Assembly: GCF_001500025.1 (NCBI RefSeq)
Contig: NZ_LQIW01000006.1
Location: 53,346-117,345 of the forward strand
Direction of reading: 5' to 3'
DNA length: 64,000 bases
Source of the DNA: Mycobacterium sp. IS-1590
Lineage (GTDB): Bacteria > Actinomycetota > Actinomycetes > Mycobacteriales > Mycobacteriaceae
The translations under genes were made by a program, and so were the position numbers. The notes below the pieces were generated by a model. That model did not search any database, was not told the DNA's origin, and saw nothing but the letters and a program-made list of their open reading frames with translations. Of the stretch, positions 9,390 to 18,551 are shown piece by piece (position 1 is the stretch's first letter; each line of letters begins with the position of its first letter).

Positions 9390-9644
9390 TCAGGGGCCCA
9401 CCCACGGCGCCTGGCCGTTGAGGTTGTTCACGTTCAACGTGAAGCATGGGAGATTACCGCCGAAGCCGAGGACACCCACCGCCTGGCAGCGCTGGAAACT
9501 ACCGTCCGGAGCAAGCGGGCCGTCACAGATTTGACCGCCGCCCCAGGGCGTCCAAGCCGACTGGCAGCCCGCATGGGCAGGGCCGGCGAGAGCGATACCG
9601 CCGGTGAACAAAGCGCCAACCGTCAGTGTGACAAGTGATTTCAT
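9390..9644 (-). CDS. CDGP-motif small secreted protein
   Basis: An 84-residue exported protein: signal peptide MKSLVTLTVGALFTGGIALA with cleavage near AHA-GC, then a compact domain with four cysteines. The motif GGGQICDGPLAPDGSFQRC is that of the actinobacterial CDGP-domain proteins (Cys-Asp-Gly-Pro), whose function is unknown. It is 98 bp behind the upstream end of the other small secreted gene, on the same strand, but each appears to have its own upstream region. Confidence 0.8.
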   Translation of the reverse strand: MKSLVTLTVGALFTGGIALAGPAHAGCQSAWTPWGGGQICDGPLAPDGSFQRCQAVGVLGFGGNLPCFTLNVNNLNGQAPWVGP

Positions 9645-9866
9645 TCCTCACCTCTTCGCTTGACAAGGTCGGAGTCTCAGACGACTCTTCGACAACCACT
9701 TAGTTGATCTATCGACTCCACGGTATTTTTTTGTTAAGGCAAATTGGTGAGAGCTTCCTCACGCTGTGAGAACACTCCTAGCGCGACGGCAGCCAGCGTC
9801 ATTTCACCGCAAGCGAAGGGAGCACCCCGGGTGGTGCGGGGGTCAGCGCGGCGCGACCATGTGGTG

Positions 9867-10880
9867 ATGAACTCCACCATGACCGCCTGGCAAGTGCAGC
9901 GCCCGGGTCCCATGACCACGCGGCCGTTGGAACGCGTGTGGGTCGAGATTCCGCGCCCGAGAGCCGGCGAGCTTGCGGTGGCGGTGCGGGCATGTGGCGT
10001 GTGCCGCACCGATCTTCACGTGGCCGAAGGCGATCTACCCGTGCATCGGCCCGCGGTCGTACCGGGCCACGAGGTGGTGGGCGAGGTCGTCGAGGTGGGG
10101 GAGGACGCGGGTACGGAGTTCGGGGTCGGCGACCGCGTCGGCATCGCCTGGCTGCGGCATACGTGTGGGCGCTGCCGGTACTGCGCGAGGGGCGACGAGA
10201 ACCTGTGCCCGGAATCGCGTTACACGGGTTGGGATGCCGACGGCGGATACGCCGAATTCGCGACGGTCCCAGCGGCATACGCGCATCCGCTGCCCGCGGG
10301 CTACTCCGATACCGAGCTGGCGCCGCTGTTGTGCGCCGGAATCATCGGCTATCGCGCGCTGTTGCGAGCCGACCTACCACCGGGCGGCCGCTTGGGCATA
10401 TACGGTTTCGGCGGCAGCGCGCATCTGACCACCCAAGTGGCCGTCGCGCAGAATGCCGAGGTTCACGTCATGACGCGCGGGCACGCCGCGCGTGAGCTCG
10501 CGCTGAGCCTAGGTGCGGCCTCGGCGCAGCGAGCGGATGAACGTCCGCCCGTCGACCTCGATGCCGCGATCCTGTTCGCGCCCGCCGGAGAGCTCGTCCT
10601 GCCCGCACTCGAAGCGCTCGATCGCGGTGGCACGCTTGCGATCGCGGGCATCCACCTGTCCGACATCCCGACGCTGAACTATCAGCGTCACCTCTTCCAG
10701 GAACGTCAGGTCAGGTCGGTCACCGCCAACACTCGCAACGACGCCCGAGCCTTCCTGGCGTTCGCCGGAGAACACCACCTCGAGGTGACCAGCCCACCGT
10801 ATCCGCTCGACCGCGCCGACGCCGCGCTGAGCGATCTGGCCTCCGGCCGGGTCTCCGGGGCCGCCGTACTGGTCGTCTAG
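9867..10880 (+). CDS. adhA: Zinc-dependent alcohol dehydrogenase AdhA type
   Basis: Medium-chain dehydrogenase, 337 residues, oxidising alcohols with NAD(P). Catalytic zinc ligands are in [10 protein letters not shown] and [13 protein letters not shown]; the structural zinc cysteines are in [16 protein letters not shown]; the Rossmann motif is the variant [10 protein letters not shown]. The ATG at 9867 is chosen because [15 protein letters not shown] matches the family start; the frame is open 123 bp further but that part has no family likeness. It corresponds to M. tuberculosis adhA (Rv1862). Its stop overlaps the stop of the convergent gene by 4 bp (CTAG). Confidence 0.93.
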   Translation: MNSTMTAWQVQRPGPMTTRPLERVWVEIPRPRAGELAVAVRACGVCRTDLHVAEGDLPVHRPAVVPGHEVVGEVVEVGEDAGTEFGVGDRVGIAWLRHTCGRCRYCARGDENLCPESRYTGWDADGGYAEFATVPAAYAHPLPAGYSDTELAPLLCAGIIGYRALLRADLPPGGRLGIYGFGGSAHLTTQVAVAQNAEVHVMTRGHAARELALSLGAASAQRADERPPVDLDAAILFAPAGELVLPALEALDRGGTLAIAGIHLSDIPTLNYQRHLFQERQVRSVTANTRNDARAFLAFAGEHHLEVTSPPYPLDRADAALSDLASGRVSGAAVLVV

Positions 10881-11353
10881 AGCTCGGCCAGCGCGGCGCG
10901 GAGTCGACCCACGAGATCCCCACGGCCATACCGGTAAACGGGTCCGGCGCCGTCCGCCAACAGAATTCGCAGTCGCGCCATGCCTCGCGCCCCGACCATC
11001 CGGGGAGAGTGCAGTCGCAATGTGATCTCGCCGATCACATCCTCGGCGGCGGCAATGTTCGGTACGTGCAACGGCACCCGCGAAGACATCAGTGGTCCGT
11101 GCCCGCGGGCATCCCGCACGATCTTTCGCAGTGCCCTGGCCACCGATTCGCGCTCGGCGGTCGACATCAGCCGGGCGCAGTGCGCGGCGTACGCACCGCC
11201 CTCGGGTGCGACCCCACCGACGGCCGCCACCCGGTCGAACTTGTTCGCCCTCAGCCGCGCCATCATTCGCGCTCGGCGAGACGGGGTTGGGGCCGTGTTT
11301 CTTGCCGCCGCGAACGGCGGCAGCAGGGTGGGCGAATCCGGAATGTCCGGCAT
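10877..11353 (-). CDS. Conserved hypothetical protein divergent from CGNR regulator
   Basis: A 158-residue, arginine-rich basic protein of unknown function (start [19 protein letters not shown]). No signal peptide or membrane segment. A central helical stretch ([19 protein letters not shown]) is followed by a beta-rich segment ([19 protein letters not shown]). It shares a 105-bp intergenic region with the CGNR regulator, and the palindromic operator there is placed to control both genes. This suggests it is a target of that regulator. Confidence 0.7.
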   Translation of the reverse strand: MPDIPDSPTLLPPFAAARNTAPTPSRRARMMARLRANKFDRVAAVGGVAPEGGAYAAHCARLMSTAERESVARALRKIVRDARGHGPLMSSRVPLHVPNIAAAEDVIGEITLRLHSPRMVGARGMARLRILLADGAGPVYRYGRGDLVGRLRAALAEL

Positions 11354-11410
11354 ATCGATCCTCGCTTGCGAACGGCTGCGTGACTATCGATAAATTTATA
11401 ACGGTCACGC

Positions 11411-11439
11411 ATGACCGGTCAAATTGAAATACCGGTCAT
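11411..11439. promoter_or_regulatory. Operator-like inverted repeat between CGNR gene and divergent gene
   Basis: ATGACCGGT and its exact inverse ACCGGTCAT are separated by 11 bp (arms 11411-11419 and 11431-11439). The left arm is itself part of the 10-bp palindrome TGACCGGTCA, and a further half-site ACGGTCA lies at 11401. It is 20-48 bp upstream of the CGNR gene start and 58-86 bp from the divergent gene, so it likely overlaps both promoters. Confidence 0.5.
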
Positions 11440-11458
11440 CAAAGCCTAGGCTTTCGAT

Positions 11459-12037
11459 ATGACTCGAACGCGGTGGCTGGGCGACCAGGAGACCAAACCG
11501 GCACCGCCGCGTCTGGCCCTGGTGCAGAGCCTGGTCAACACCGCGGAGCTTCCGTCCGGCCCCGACCGCTTGGCCGATCCGGACGACGCGCAGCCGTGGC
11601 TGCAAGACCAGGGGTTGTTGGCTTCGGGCGACAGCGTCGACGAGGCCGATCTCGCGTTGTTGCGTGGTGTTCGCGAGGCCCTGCGCGCGATGCTGATCCA
11701 CAACGCCGGTGGTCCGCCGCCGACAGCGGCGGCGTTGGCGCCGCTGCGGACCGCGGCCGGTCGCGCCGCACGCGCCGAGGTCGACGACTCCGGACGGATA
11801 CGCCTGTCGGCGGTGGGCTCCTCACTGCGCGACCGCCTGACCGGCCTGCTACTGGTGATCCACGACGCACAGCGCGACGGCACCTGGTCGCTGTTGAAGG
11901 CGTGCGCCAACGAGGAGTGCCTGTGGGCGTTCTACGACCGCTCCCGCAACCACGGCGGCACCTGGTGCAGCATGGCTACCTGCGGTAACAAGCTCAAAAA
12001 TCGGGAGTTCCGCGCCCGCAAGCGCGCCGCGCACTGA
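11459..12037 (+). CDS. CGNR zinc-finger (ABATE-domain) protein, putative regulator
   Basis: A 192-residue protein with an N-terminal ABATE-type stress-response helical domain (LALVQSLVNTAEL at about residue 17, then DLALLRGVREALRAML) and a C-terminal CGNR zinc finger: CANEECLWAFYDRSRN, then WCSMATCGNKLKNREF, giving the four cysteines and the name motif CGNK in place of CGNR. Such proteins are predicted DNA-binding regulators. The palindrome directly upstream suggests autoregulation. The next gene, on the other strand, is convergent at 2 bp distance. Confidence 0.9.
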   Translation: MTRTRWLGDQETKPAPPRLALVQSLVNTAELPSGPDRLADPDDAQPWLQDQGLLASGDSVDEADLALLRGVREALRAMLIHNAGGPPPTAAALAPLRTAAGRAARAEVDDSGRIRLSAVGSSLRDRLTGLLLVIHDAQRDGTWSLLKACANEECLWAFYDRSRNHGGTWCSMATCGNKLKNREFRARKRAAH

Positions 12038-12039
12038 CG

Positions 12040-12801
12040 TCAGCTCAGGTGCCACACCAGCGCGGCCGCCAGGGCGCCGAGCCCGTTCAGCGACCAGTGC
12101 AGCGCGATCGGTGCGATCAGGCTGCCGCTGCGGCGCCGCAACCAGGTGAACACGAAGCCCGCGAGGCCGGTGGCGACCACCGCCAACGTCACGCCGGCGA
12201 CGGTGCCCATCACGCCTCCGCCGAAGATCCGGGTGAATCCGACGTTGCTTGCGGTCAGGCCCAGCGACGTGGCGACGTGCCAGAGTCCGAACAACAACGA
12301 CCCGGCCGCCGCCACCCCACGCCAGCCCCAGGCGCGGTCGAGCGCACCGTGCAGCACCCCGCGGAATGCCAGTTCTTCGGGTATCACGGTCTGTAAAGGG
12401 ATGATGACCATCGACGCGATGAGGGCGCCCGAGATCGTGGCGTAGTTGTTGTTCATGAACATCGGCCGCGTCCACGGCAGCAGCGCACCGATGGCGATCA
12501 CCGACAGCACCAACGCGACCGCGCCCAGCGCGTAACCGGTTCCGGACTTCCAGTGTTCGCGGCTCAGGCCGAGCTCGGCCCATCCGAGGCCGCGGGAGCG
12601 GACCAGCGCCACCAGCAGCAGCGCCGCCGCCGGGACCGTCGCCACGCTGGCCCACGGCGTGGTGAAGTGCGCGATCAGGTTCGTCAGCGCCAACACCACC
12701 ACGACCACCGCGATGTCGACATAGGTGCGGAAGTGGTGCAGCGCGGAGAGCTGTTCGACCACCGGATGCGGGCGCTCCACTAGGGCGGCTTGGTCGGACA
12801 C
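12040..12801 (-). CDS. CPBP-family intramembrane metalloprotease
   Basis: An integral membrane protein (253 residues, about seven hydrophobic segments) of the CAAX protease / bacteriocin-processing family. Catalytic motifs are IPEELAFRGVLHG (EExxxR), the histidine in FGLWHVATS and the histidine in ALHWSLNGLG. The GTG at 12801 (VSDQAALVERP) is chosen: the longer frame (to 12882) would overlap the phosphoketolase end by about 70 bp with a non-membrane extension. Length and position match Rv1863c. Function in mycobacteria is unknown. Confidence 0.88.
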   Translation of the reverse strand: MSDQAALVERPHPVVEQLSALHHFRTYVDIAVVVVVLALTNLIAHFTTPWASVATVPAAALLLVALVRSRGLGWAELGLSREHWKSGTGYALGAVALVLSVIAIGALLPWTRPMFMNNNYATISGALIASMVIIPLQTVIPEELAFRGVLHGALDRAWGWRGVAAAGSLLFGLWHVATSLGLTASNVGFTRIFGGGVMGTVAGVTLAVVATGLAGFVFTWLRRRSGSLIAPIALHWSLNGLGALAAALVWHLS

Positions 12802-12812
12802 GAAAATCCAGT

Positions 12813-15302
12813 CTAGCGGTCGTGTTCGCTGAGGGTGTCCTGCGACAGCGATGACGCTTGGTAATCGGGGTCCCACGTCCACCCCGAGATCGCCGGATCG
12901 TCCTCGCCGTGCTCGCGGGTGTACCGCCGGGCGGCGATTCGGGCGTCAGCCATCTCCTGGCGCAGCCCGGCCACGCTGCTGCCCAGGCCGTCGACTCGGT
13001 CGATCACGTCCATGACCAGATGGAAGCGGTCGAGGTCGTTGAGCATCACCATGTCGAAGGGGGTTGTCGTGGTACCGCGTTCCTTGAAGCCGCGCACGTG
13101 CAACTGGGCGTGGTTGGCATGCCGGTAGGTCAAGCGGTGAATCAGCCAGGGATAGCCGTGATAGGCGAAGATAATCGGCTTGTCCTTGGTGAAGATCGAG
13201 TCGAATTCGCGATCGGAAAGGCCGTGCGGGTGTTCGGACTCCGGTTGCAGCCGCATGATGTCGACGACGTTGACCACCCGCACCTTCAGCTCGGGCAGCC
13301 GTCGACGCAGTATGTCGGCGGCCGCGAGCGTTTCCAGGGTCGGGATGTCTCCGGCGCACGCGAGCACCACGTCCGGTTCCGCGGTCGTGGTGCTGGCCCA
13401 TTCCCAGATCCCCAGACCTCGGGTGCAGTGTGCGATCGCCGACTCCATGTCCAGATAGTTCAGAGCGGGTTGCTTACCGGCGACGATCACGTTGACGTAG
13501 TGGCGGCTGCGCAGACAGTGGTCGGCCACCGAGAGCAGAGTGTTGGCGTCGGGCGGCAGGTACACCCGCACGACCTCCGGGCGCTTGTTGGCGACGTGGT
13601 CGATGAAACCGGGATCCTGGTGTGATGCGCCGTTGTGGTCCTGTCGCCAGACATGTGATGTCAGAAGGTAATTGAGCGACGCGATGGGTGCCCGCCAAGA
13701 CAGCTCCCGACTGCTGTTGAGCCACTTGACGTGCTGGTTGAGCATGGAGTCCACGATGTGGATGAACGCCTCATAGCAGTTGAACAACCCGTGTCTGCCC
13801 GTCAACAGGTATCCCTCGAGCCAACCCTGGCAGAGGTGTTCGGACAGCACCTCCATCACCCGACCGTCCGGACCGAGGTTCTCGTCGTCGGGGGTGAGCT
13901 CGGCGAGCCAGGTCTTGTCCGTCGCCTCGAGGGTCGCCGACAGCCGGTTGGATGCGGTCTCGTCGGGTCCCATCAACCGGAAGCGGTCGGCGTTACGGGT
14001 GATGACGTCGCGCAGAAAGGTTCCCAGCACCCGGGTCGCCTCGGTCGATTCGGAGGCGGGCTCGTCGACCGGCACCGCGTAGTCGGTGAACGGCGGCAGG
14101 TCCAGGTCCTTGAGCAGCAGTCCGCCGTTGGCATGCGGGTTGGCACTCATCCGCCGCTGCCCGCGCGGGGCGATCGCGCGCAACTCGGGCCGTAGCCGGC
14201 CGTCGTCGTCGAACAACTCCTCGGGCCGGTAGCTGCGCAGCCAATCCTCGAGCTGGGCGCGGTGCTCGGGGTTGGTGTGGGTGCCCGACAACGGAACCTG
14301 ATGGGACCGCCACGTGCCCTCGACCTTCTTGCCGTCCACCTCCCTGGGGCCGGTCCAGCCCTTCGGTGTCCTCAGCACCAGCATCGGCCACACGGGCCGG
14401 AAAGTCTCACTCCTCAACGCGGCTCGTTCCTCGCCGCCTGATCGTCCTGCGCCGGGCCTGCCCTGCTCCCCGTCGAGGCGGGCGGCGCGCTGGTTCGCCG
14501 CGATCTGGTCGAAGGCCTCGTCGAGCGCCGTCGCCAGCTGCTGGTGCACGTTGGCCGGATCGTCCCCAGCCACCGTGATGGGCCGGTAGCCATAGCCCAG
14601 CATCAGCGACTCGAGCTCCTCCTGCGGAATCCGCGCGAGGACCGTCGGGTTGGCGATCTTGTAGCTGTTCAGATGCAGGATGGGCAGCACCGCACCGTCG
14701 GTGACCGGGTTGAGGAACTTGTTCGAATGCCAACTCGCCGCCAGCGGGCCGGTCTCGGCCTCGCCGTCGCCGATGACACAGGCGACCACCAGGTCGGGGT
14801 TGTCGAACGCCGCGCCGTAGGCGTGCACCAGGGCGTAACCCAACTCGCCGCCCTCGTGGATCGAACCGGGGGTTTCCGCGGCGACGTGGCTGGGGATCCC
14901 GCCGGGAAAGGAGAACTGGCGGAACAGTTTTCGCATCCCCTCGGTGTCTTCGGAGATGGCCGAGTACACCTCGCTGTAGGTGCCCTCGAGATAGGCGTTG
15001 GCGACCAGGCCGGGGCCGCCGTGCCCCGGTCCGGTGATGTAGATGACGTTGGCGTCGCGGTTGCGGATGACGCGGTTCAGGTGCGCGTAGACGAGGTTGA
15101 GCCCCGGTGTCGTGCCCCAGTGGCCGAGCAGTCGGGGCTTGACGTGCTCGGGCGCCAGCGGCTCGCGCAGCAATGGGTTGTCCAGCAGATAGATCTGGCC
15201 CACCGACAGGTAGTTGGCGGCGCGCCAGTAGGCATCGAGCAGGTCGAGTTCATCGGTGGACAGCGTGGGGGACAGGGCCTCGGCAGTCATCTGACTCATC
15301 AT
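12813..15302 (-). CDS. xfp: Phosphoketolase (xylulose-5-phosphate/fructose-6-phosphate)
   Basis: Thiamine-diphosphate enzyme that cleaves xylulose-5-P or fructose-6-P with phosphate to acetyl-phosphate plus glyceraldehyde-3-P or erythrose-4-P. About 829 residues, normal for the family. Motifs are [20 protein letters not shown], the [26 protein letters not shown] region (TPP site, signature I), [20 protein letters not shown] (Mg/TPP binding) and the C-terminal [13 protein letters not shown]. The start is one of three in-frame ATGs (15302, 15299, 15290); none has a strong Shine-Dalgarno. No acetate kinase or phosphotransacetylase is nearby. It is absent from this place in M. tuberculosis. Confidence 0.95.
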   Translation of the reverse strand: MMSQMTAEALSPTLSTDELDLLDAYWRAANYLSVGQIYLLDNPLLREPLAPEHVKPRLLGHWGTTPGLNLVYAHLNRVIRNRDANVIYITGPGHGGPGLVANAYLEGTYSEVYSAISEDTEGMRKLFRQFSFPGGIPSHVAAETPGSIHEGGELGYALVHAYGAAFDNPDLVVACVIGDGEAETGPLAASWHSNKFLNPVTDGAVLPILHLNSYKIANPTVLARIPQEELESLMLGYGYRPITVAGDDPANVHQQLATALDEAFDQIAANQRAARLDGEQGRPGAGRSGGEERAALRSETFRPVWPMLVLRTPKGWTGPREVDGKKVEGTWRSHQVPLSGTHTNPEHRAQLEDWLRSYRPEELFDDDGRLRPELRAIAPRGQRRMSANPHANGGLLLKDLDLPPFTDYAVPVDEPASESTEATRVLGTFLRDVITRNADRFRLMGPDETASNRLSATLEATDKTWLAELTPDDENLGPDGRVMEVLSEHLCQGWLEGYLLTGRHGLFNCYEAFIHIVDSMLNQHVKWLNSSRELSWRAPIASLNYLLTSHVWRQDHNGASHQDPGFIDHVANKRPEVVRVYLPPDANTLLSVADHCLRSRHYVNVIVAGKQPALNYLDMESAIAHCTRGLGIWEWASTTTAEPDVVLACAGDIPTLETLAAADILRRRLPELKVRVVNVVDIMRLQPESEHPHGLSDREFDSIFTKDKPIIFAYHGYPWLIHRLTYRHANHAQLHVRGFKERGTTTTPFDMVMLNDLDRFHLVMDVIDRVDGLGSSVAGLRQEMADARIAARRYTREHGEDDPAISGWTWDPDYQASSLSQDTLSEHDR

Positions 15303-15372
15303 CGTCGAAACGGGTGAACGGGTGCCACTCCTGTACCCGATGCGGGTGAAGCTACCCATTAGCCTGTCTGGC

Positions 15373-16248
15373 GTGTTGGGATTCGCAGTGCCGCAGTTCG
15401 GGCCGTCCGCTCGTGCGGACCTCGCGCGCTATGCCGCCGCCGCCGAGAGCCTCGGCGTGGACAGTCTCTGGGTGGGAGACCGCCTGTTGACGGCGGTGCA
15501 TCCCAGCGTCGGCTACGCAGGGAAGGACACCATCCCCGAACAGTTCCGCGCAGGCCTGGATCCGTTCATCGCGCTGGCGGTCGTGGCCGCAGCGACGTCG
15601 CGCGTCCGGTTGGGCAGCAGCGTCCTCGTCGCACCGTGGTACCCGCCGGTGCAGCTGGGCCGCCAACTGACCGCCATCGACGTCGTCAGCGGGGGCAGGC
15701 TCGTCCCGGGTTTCGGGATCGGATGGTCCCCGGAGGAGTTCTCCGCCGCCGGTGCCCCGTTCCGCGCCCGTGGAGCCCAGCTGGACGAGCTGCTCGACGC
15801 CCTCGAGCAACTGTGGACGACGAATCCGGTCCAACACGACGGCAAGCGGTGGTCGATCCCGTTGTCGTGGGTGGATCTCAAACCGGTCCAGCAGCCGCGC
15901 CCGCCGATCTATCTCGCCGGGTTCACGCCGGCGAGCCTTCGCCGCATCGGGGCGCGCGGCGACGGCTGGCTGCCCGCCGCCTTGGTGCCCGGCGGTGTCA
16001 TGCCCGAGTGGCTTGCGATGCAGCGCCGAACCATCGACGACGCCGCGCGTGAGGCCGGCCGGGATCCATCGGCCATCCACACCTACGTGCGGATCAACGT
16101 CGCCGCGGGCACACCGATCGAGGCGGTCGCCGAGGCGGTGCATACGTTGGCCGAGGCCGGATATCCGGATGTCTTCGTCGACCTGATGTACGTGGCCACC
16201 GACACCGACGACCACCTGCGCTGGGTCGAAAGTCTGCTCGCGGCATGA
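15373..16248 (+). CDS. LLM-class F420-dependent oxidoreductase
   Basis: A luciferase-like TIM-barrel protein, about 291 residues from the GTG that gives [17 protein letters not shown]; an ATG at 15340 would add 11 residues and is also possible. Motifs are [49 protein letters not shown] and [16 protein letters not shown], typical of F420-linked members. The stop overlaps the start of the CoA-transferase (ATGA), which puts it in an operon with an acyl-CoA pathway; a role in oxidising a CoA-linked intermediate is inference. Confidence 0.88.
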   Translation: MLGFAVPQFGPSARADLARYAAAAESLGVDSLWVGDRLLTAVHPSVGYAGKDTIPEQFRAGLDPFIALAVVAAATSRVRLGSSVLVAPWYPPVQLGRQLTAIDVVSGGRLVPGFGIGWSPEEFSAAGAPFRARGAQLDELLDALEQLWTTNPVQHDGKRWSIPLSWVDLKPVQQPRPPIYLAGFTPASLRRIGARGDGWLPAALVPGGVMPEWLAMQRRTIDDAAREAGRDPSAIHTYVRINVAAGTPIEAVAEAVHTLAEAGYPDVFVDLMYVATDTDDHLRWVESLLAA

Positions 16249-18551
16249 ACGAAGCACTGCTGGCCTCTGTGCGGGTGCTCGACCTCGGCGGCGCCGAATC
16301 CGATGGAGTGGGCCGGCTGTTCGCCGACCTCGGGGCCGACGTGCTGAAGATCGAGCCGCCCGGTGGGCATCGCGACCGGCAGGCGCTGCCGACCGCTGCC
16401 GGAGCGAGTATCCCGTTCCGGTTGAACAACGCGAACAAGCGGTGCGCGGTCCTCGACCCCGCCGGCCCAGAAGGCCGTCGGGCGCTGTTGGACCTGGCGG
16501 GCACGGCCGATATCGTCGTCGACGGTGGAAGACCCGGCGGGGCAGGAGAATTCGGAGTCACGTGCGCCGGGCTGGCTCGGCAGTTCAGCCACCTCGTCGT
16601 GCTGTCGGTCACGGACTTCGGCACCGACGGCCCGTATGCCTCCTGGCATGCCACCGACCCGGCGTTGTACGCGTTGTCGACGGCGCTGTCACGTACCGGT
16701 CCGACCGCAGGCACGCCGGTGCTGCCGCCGACCGGCCTGGCATCTGGAACCGCTGCGGCACAGGCGGCATGGGCGGCGCTGGCCGCCTACTACCGCCGGT
16801 TACGCACCGGCGCAGGCGAGTACATCGACTTCTCCCGGTTCGAGGCGGTGCTGCAGTCGCTCGATCCGCCGTTCGGCTCGGAAGGCCAGGCGGCGGTCGG
16901 CGTCAAGAAGACCACCGAGATCTGGCGCGGCAGGCCACGGAACCAGAACATCTACCCGATCTTCTCCTGCAAGGACGGGCACGTTCGGATCTGCCTGCTG
17001 TCCCCGCGTCAGTGGCGGGCCATGCGCGCCTGGCTCAGTGAACCCGAGCAGTTCGCCGATCCGAAGTTCGACACGATCGCGGCGCGTTTTGCGATGTCCG
17101 GCGAACTCAACGCCCTGATCGGCGATCTCGTCGCAGCCCGGACCATGGACGACCTGGTCACCGAGGGACAGGCGCGGGGAGTGCCCATCGCGGCGGTGCT
17201 CACCCCCACGGAGACGATGGCCTCCGAACACTTCCGCGGAGTCGGCGCGCTGACCACCGCCGAATTCGCCCCGGGCGCGGACGTCGTCACCCCCGTGGGA
17301 CCGTTCGTGGTCGACGGGCACCATCGCGGCCTGAGGTGGCTGGCCCACGCATCCGGCGCTGACGACCCTGCCTGGGCCACACCGACATCGACGACATCGT
17401 CGCCGGATTCGGTCGCGCTGCAGCGCCCCTTCGACGGGATGCGCATCCTCGACCTCGGCGTCATCGTCGCCGGGGGCGAGCTCGGCAGGTTGTTCGCCGA
17501 CCTCGGCGCCGAGGTCATCAAGATCGAGAGCGCCGCCTACCCCGACGGGCTGCGCCAGGCGCCGCACGGTCAGGTGATGAGCAGGTCCTGGGCGCTGACC
17601 CACCGCAACGAGCAGAGCCTGGGCCTCGACCTGCGGACCCCCGAGGGCGCCGACCTGTTTGCCCGCCTGGTCACCGGCGCCGACGCCGTCTTCGCCAACT
17701 TCAAGCCGGGAACGCTTGTATCGCTGGGGTTTTCCTATGACCGTCTGCGGGAACTGAATCCGCGAATCGTGCTCGCGGAGAGCAGCGCCTTCGGCGCGAC
17801 GGGTCCGTGGAGCTCGCGCATGGGGTACGGGCCGCTCGTGCGCGCTACCACCGGGGTCACCTCGCTGTGGGCGTCTGCTGACGGTGAGTTCTACGATGCG
17901 ACGACGATATTCCCGGACCACGTGTCGGCGCGACTCACCGCGATCGCCGCACTGGCGGCGCTGATCCGGCGCGACCGAACCGGACAACCCGCACACGTCC
18001 ACGTCTCGCAGGCCGAGGCCGCGGTCAGCCAACTGGCGACTCGTTATGTCACCGAGTCCGCGCGGGCGGCGGGCCTGCCCGTCGTCGACGACACCGCGGC
18101 ACACGGCGTGTACCCGTGCACCGGCGACGACGAGTGGTGTGTGATCTCGCTGCGCTCCGAGAACGACCATGCCGCATTGGAATCGGTCACCGGCGGCGTC
18201 GACATCGTCGAATGGACCCGCACCCGCGACAAGGCCACGGTGGCACGCACCCTGCAAGACGCGGGAATCGCCGCCGCGCCGATGAATCGTGCCGTCGATG
18301 TGCCCGACGACCCGCAGGTGCGTTACCGAAAGCTGTTCTCCGACATGGTACATCCGCTTTTCGATGCGCCCATGCTCACCGAGACTGGGCCGGCGCCGTA
18401 TACGAGTATTCCGCCCGCCCGGCTGGGCCCTGCGCCGATGCCGGGGGAGCAGACCCGTGAGATCTGCCGGCAGATCCTCGACCTCCCTGCCGAGGAGACC
18501 GATCGGCTGATCGCCGACGGCACCCTTTTCGCCTACCGAGAAAGGCCGTGA
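16245..18551 (+). CDS. Double-domain CaiB/BaiF family CoA-transferase
   Basis: A 768-residue protein with two fused CaiB-type (family III) CoA-transferase domains. Domain 1 (about 1-380) opens with RVLDLGGAESDGVGRLFADLGADVLKIEPP; domain 2 (from about 390) opens with RILDLGVIVAGGELGRLFADLG. Both have the Rossmann-type start, but a catalytic Asp could only be suggested for each by position (FGTDGPYASW; FGATGPWSS has Thr). The C-terminal half may thus be degenerate. It corresponds to Rv1866. Coupled to the LLM gene before it and the thiolase-like gene after it by 4-bp overlaps. Confidence 0.9.
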   Translation: MNEALLASVRVLDLGGAESDGVGRLFADLGADVLKIEPPGGHRDRQALPTAAGASIPFRLNNANKRCAVLDPAGPEGRRALLDLAGTADIVVDGGRPGGAGEFGVTCAGLARQFSHLVVLSVTDFGTDGPYASWHATDPALYALSTALSRTGPTAGTPVLPPTGLASGTAAAQAAWAALAAYYRRLRTGAGEYIDFSRFEAVLQSLDPPFGSEGQAAVGVKKTTEIWRGRPRNQNIYPIFSCKDGHVRICLLSPRQWRAMRAWLSEPEQFADPKFDTIAARFAMSGELNALIGDLVAARTMDDLVTEGQARGVPIAAVLTPTETMASEHFRGVGALTTAEFAPGADVVTPVGPFVVDGHHRGLRWLAHASGADDPAWATPTSTTSSPDSVALQRPFDGMRILDLGVIVAGGELGRLFADLGAEVIKIESAAYPDGLRQAPHGQVMSRSWALTHRNEQSLGLDLRTPEGADLFARLVTGADAVFANFKPGTLVSLGFSYDRLRELNPRIVLAESSAFGATGPWSSRMGYGPLVRATTGVTSLWASADGEFYDATTIFPDHVSARLTAIAALAALIRRDRTGQPAHVHVSQAEAAVSQLATRYVTESARAAGLPVVDDTAAHGVYPCTGDDEWCVISLRSENDHAALESVTGGVDIVEWTRTRDKATVARTLQDAGIAAAPMNRAVDVPDDPQVRYRKLFSDMVHPLFDAPMLTETGPAPYTSIPPARLGPAPMPGEQTREICRQILDLPAEETDRLIADGTLFAYRERP

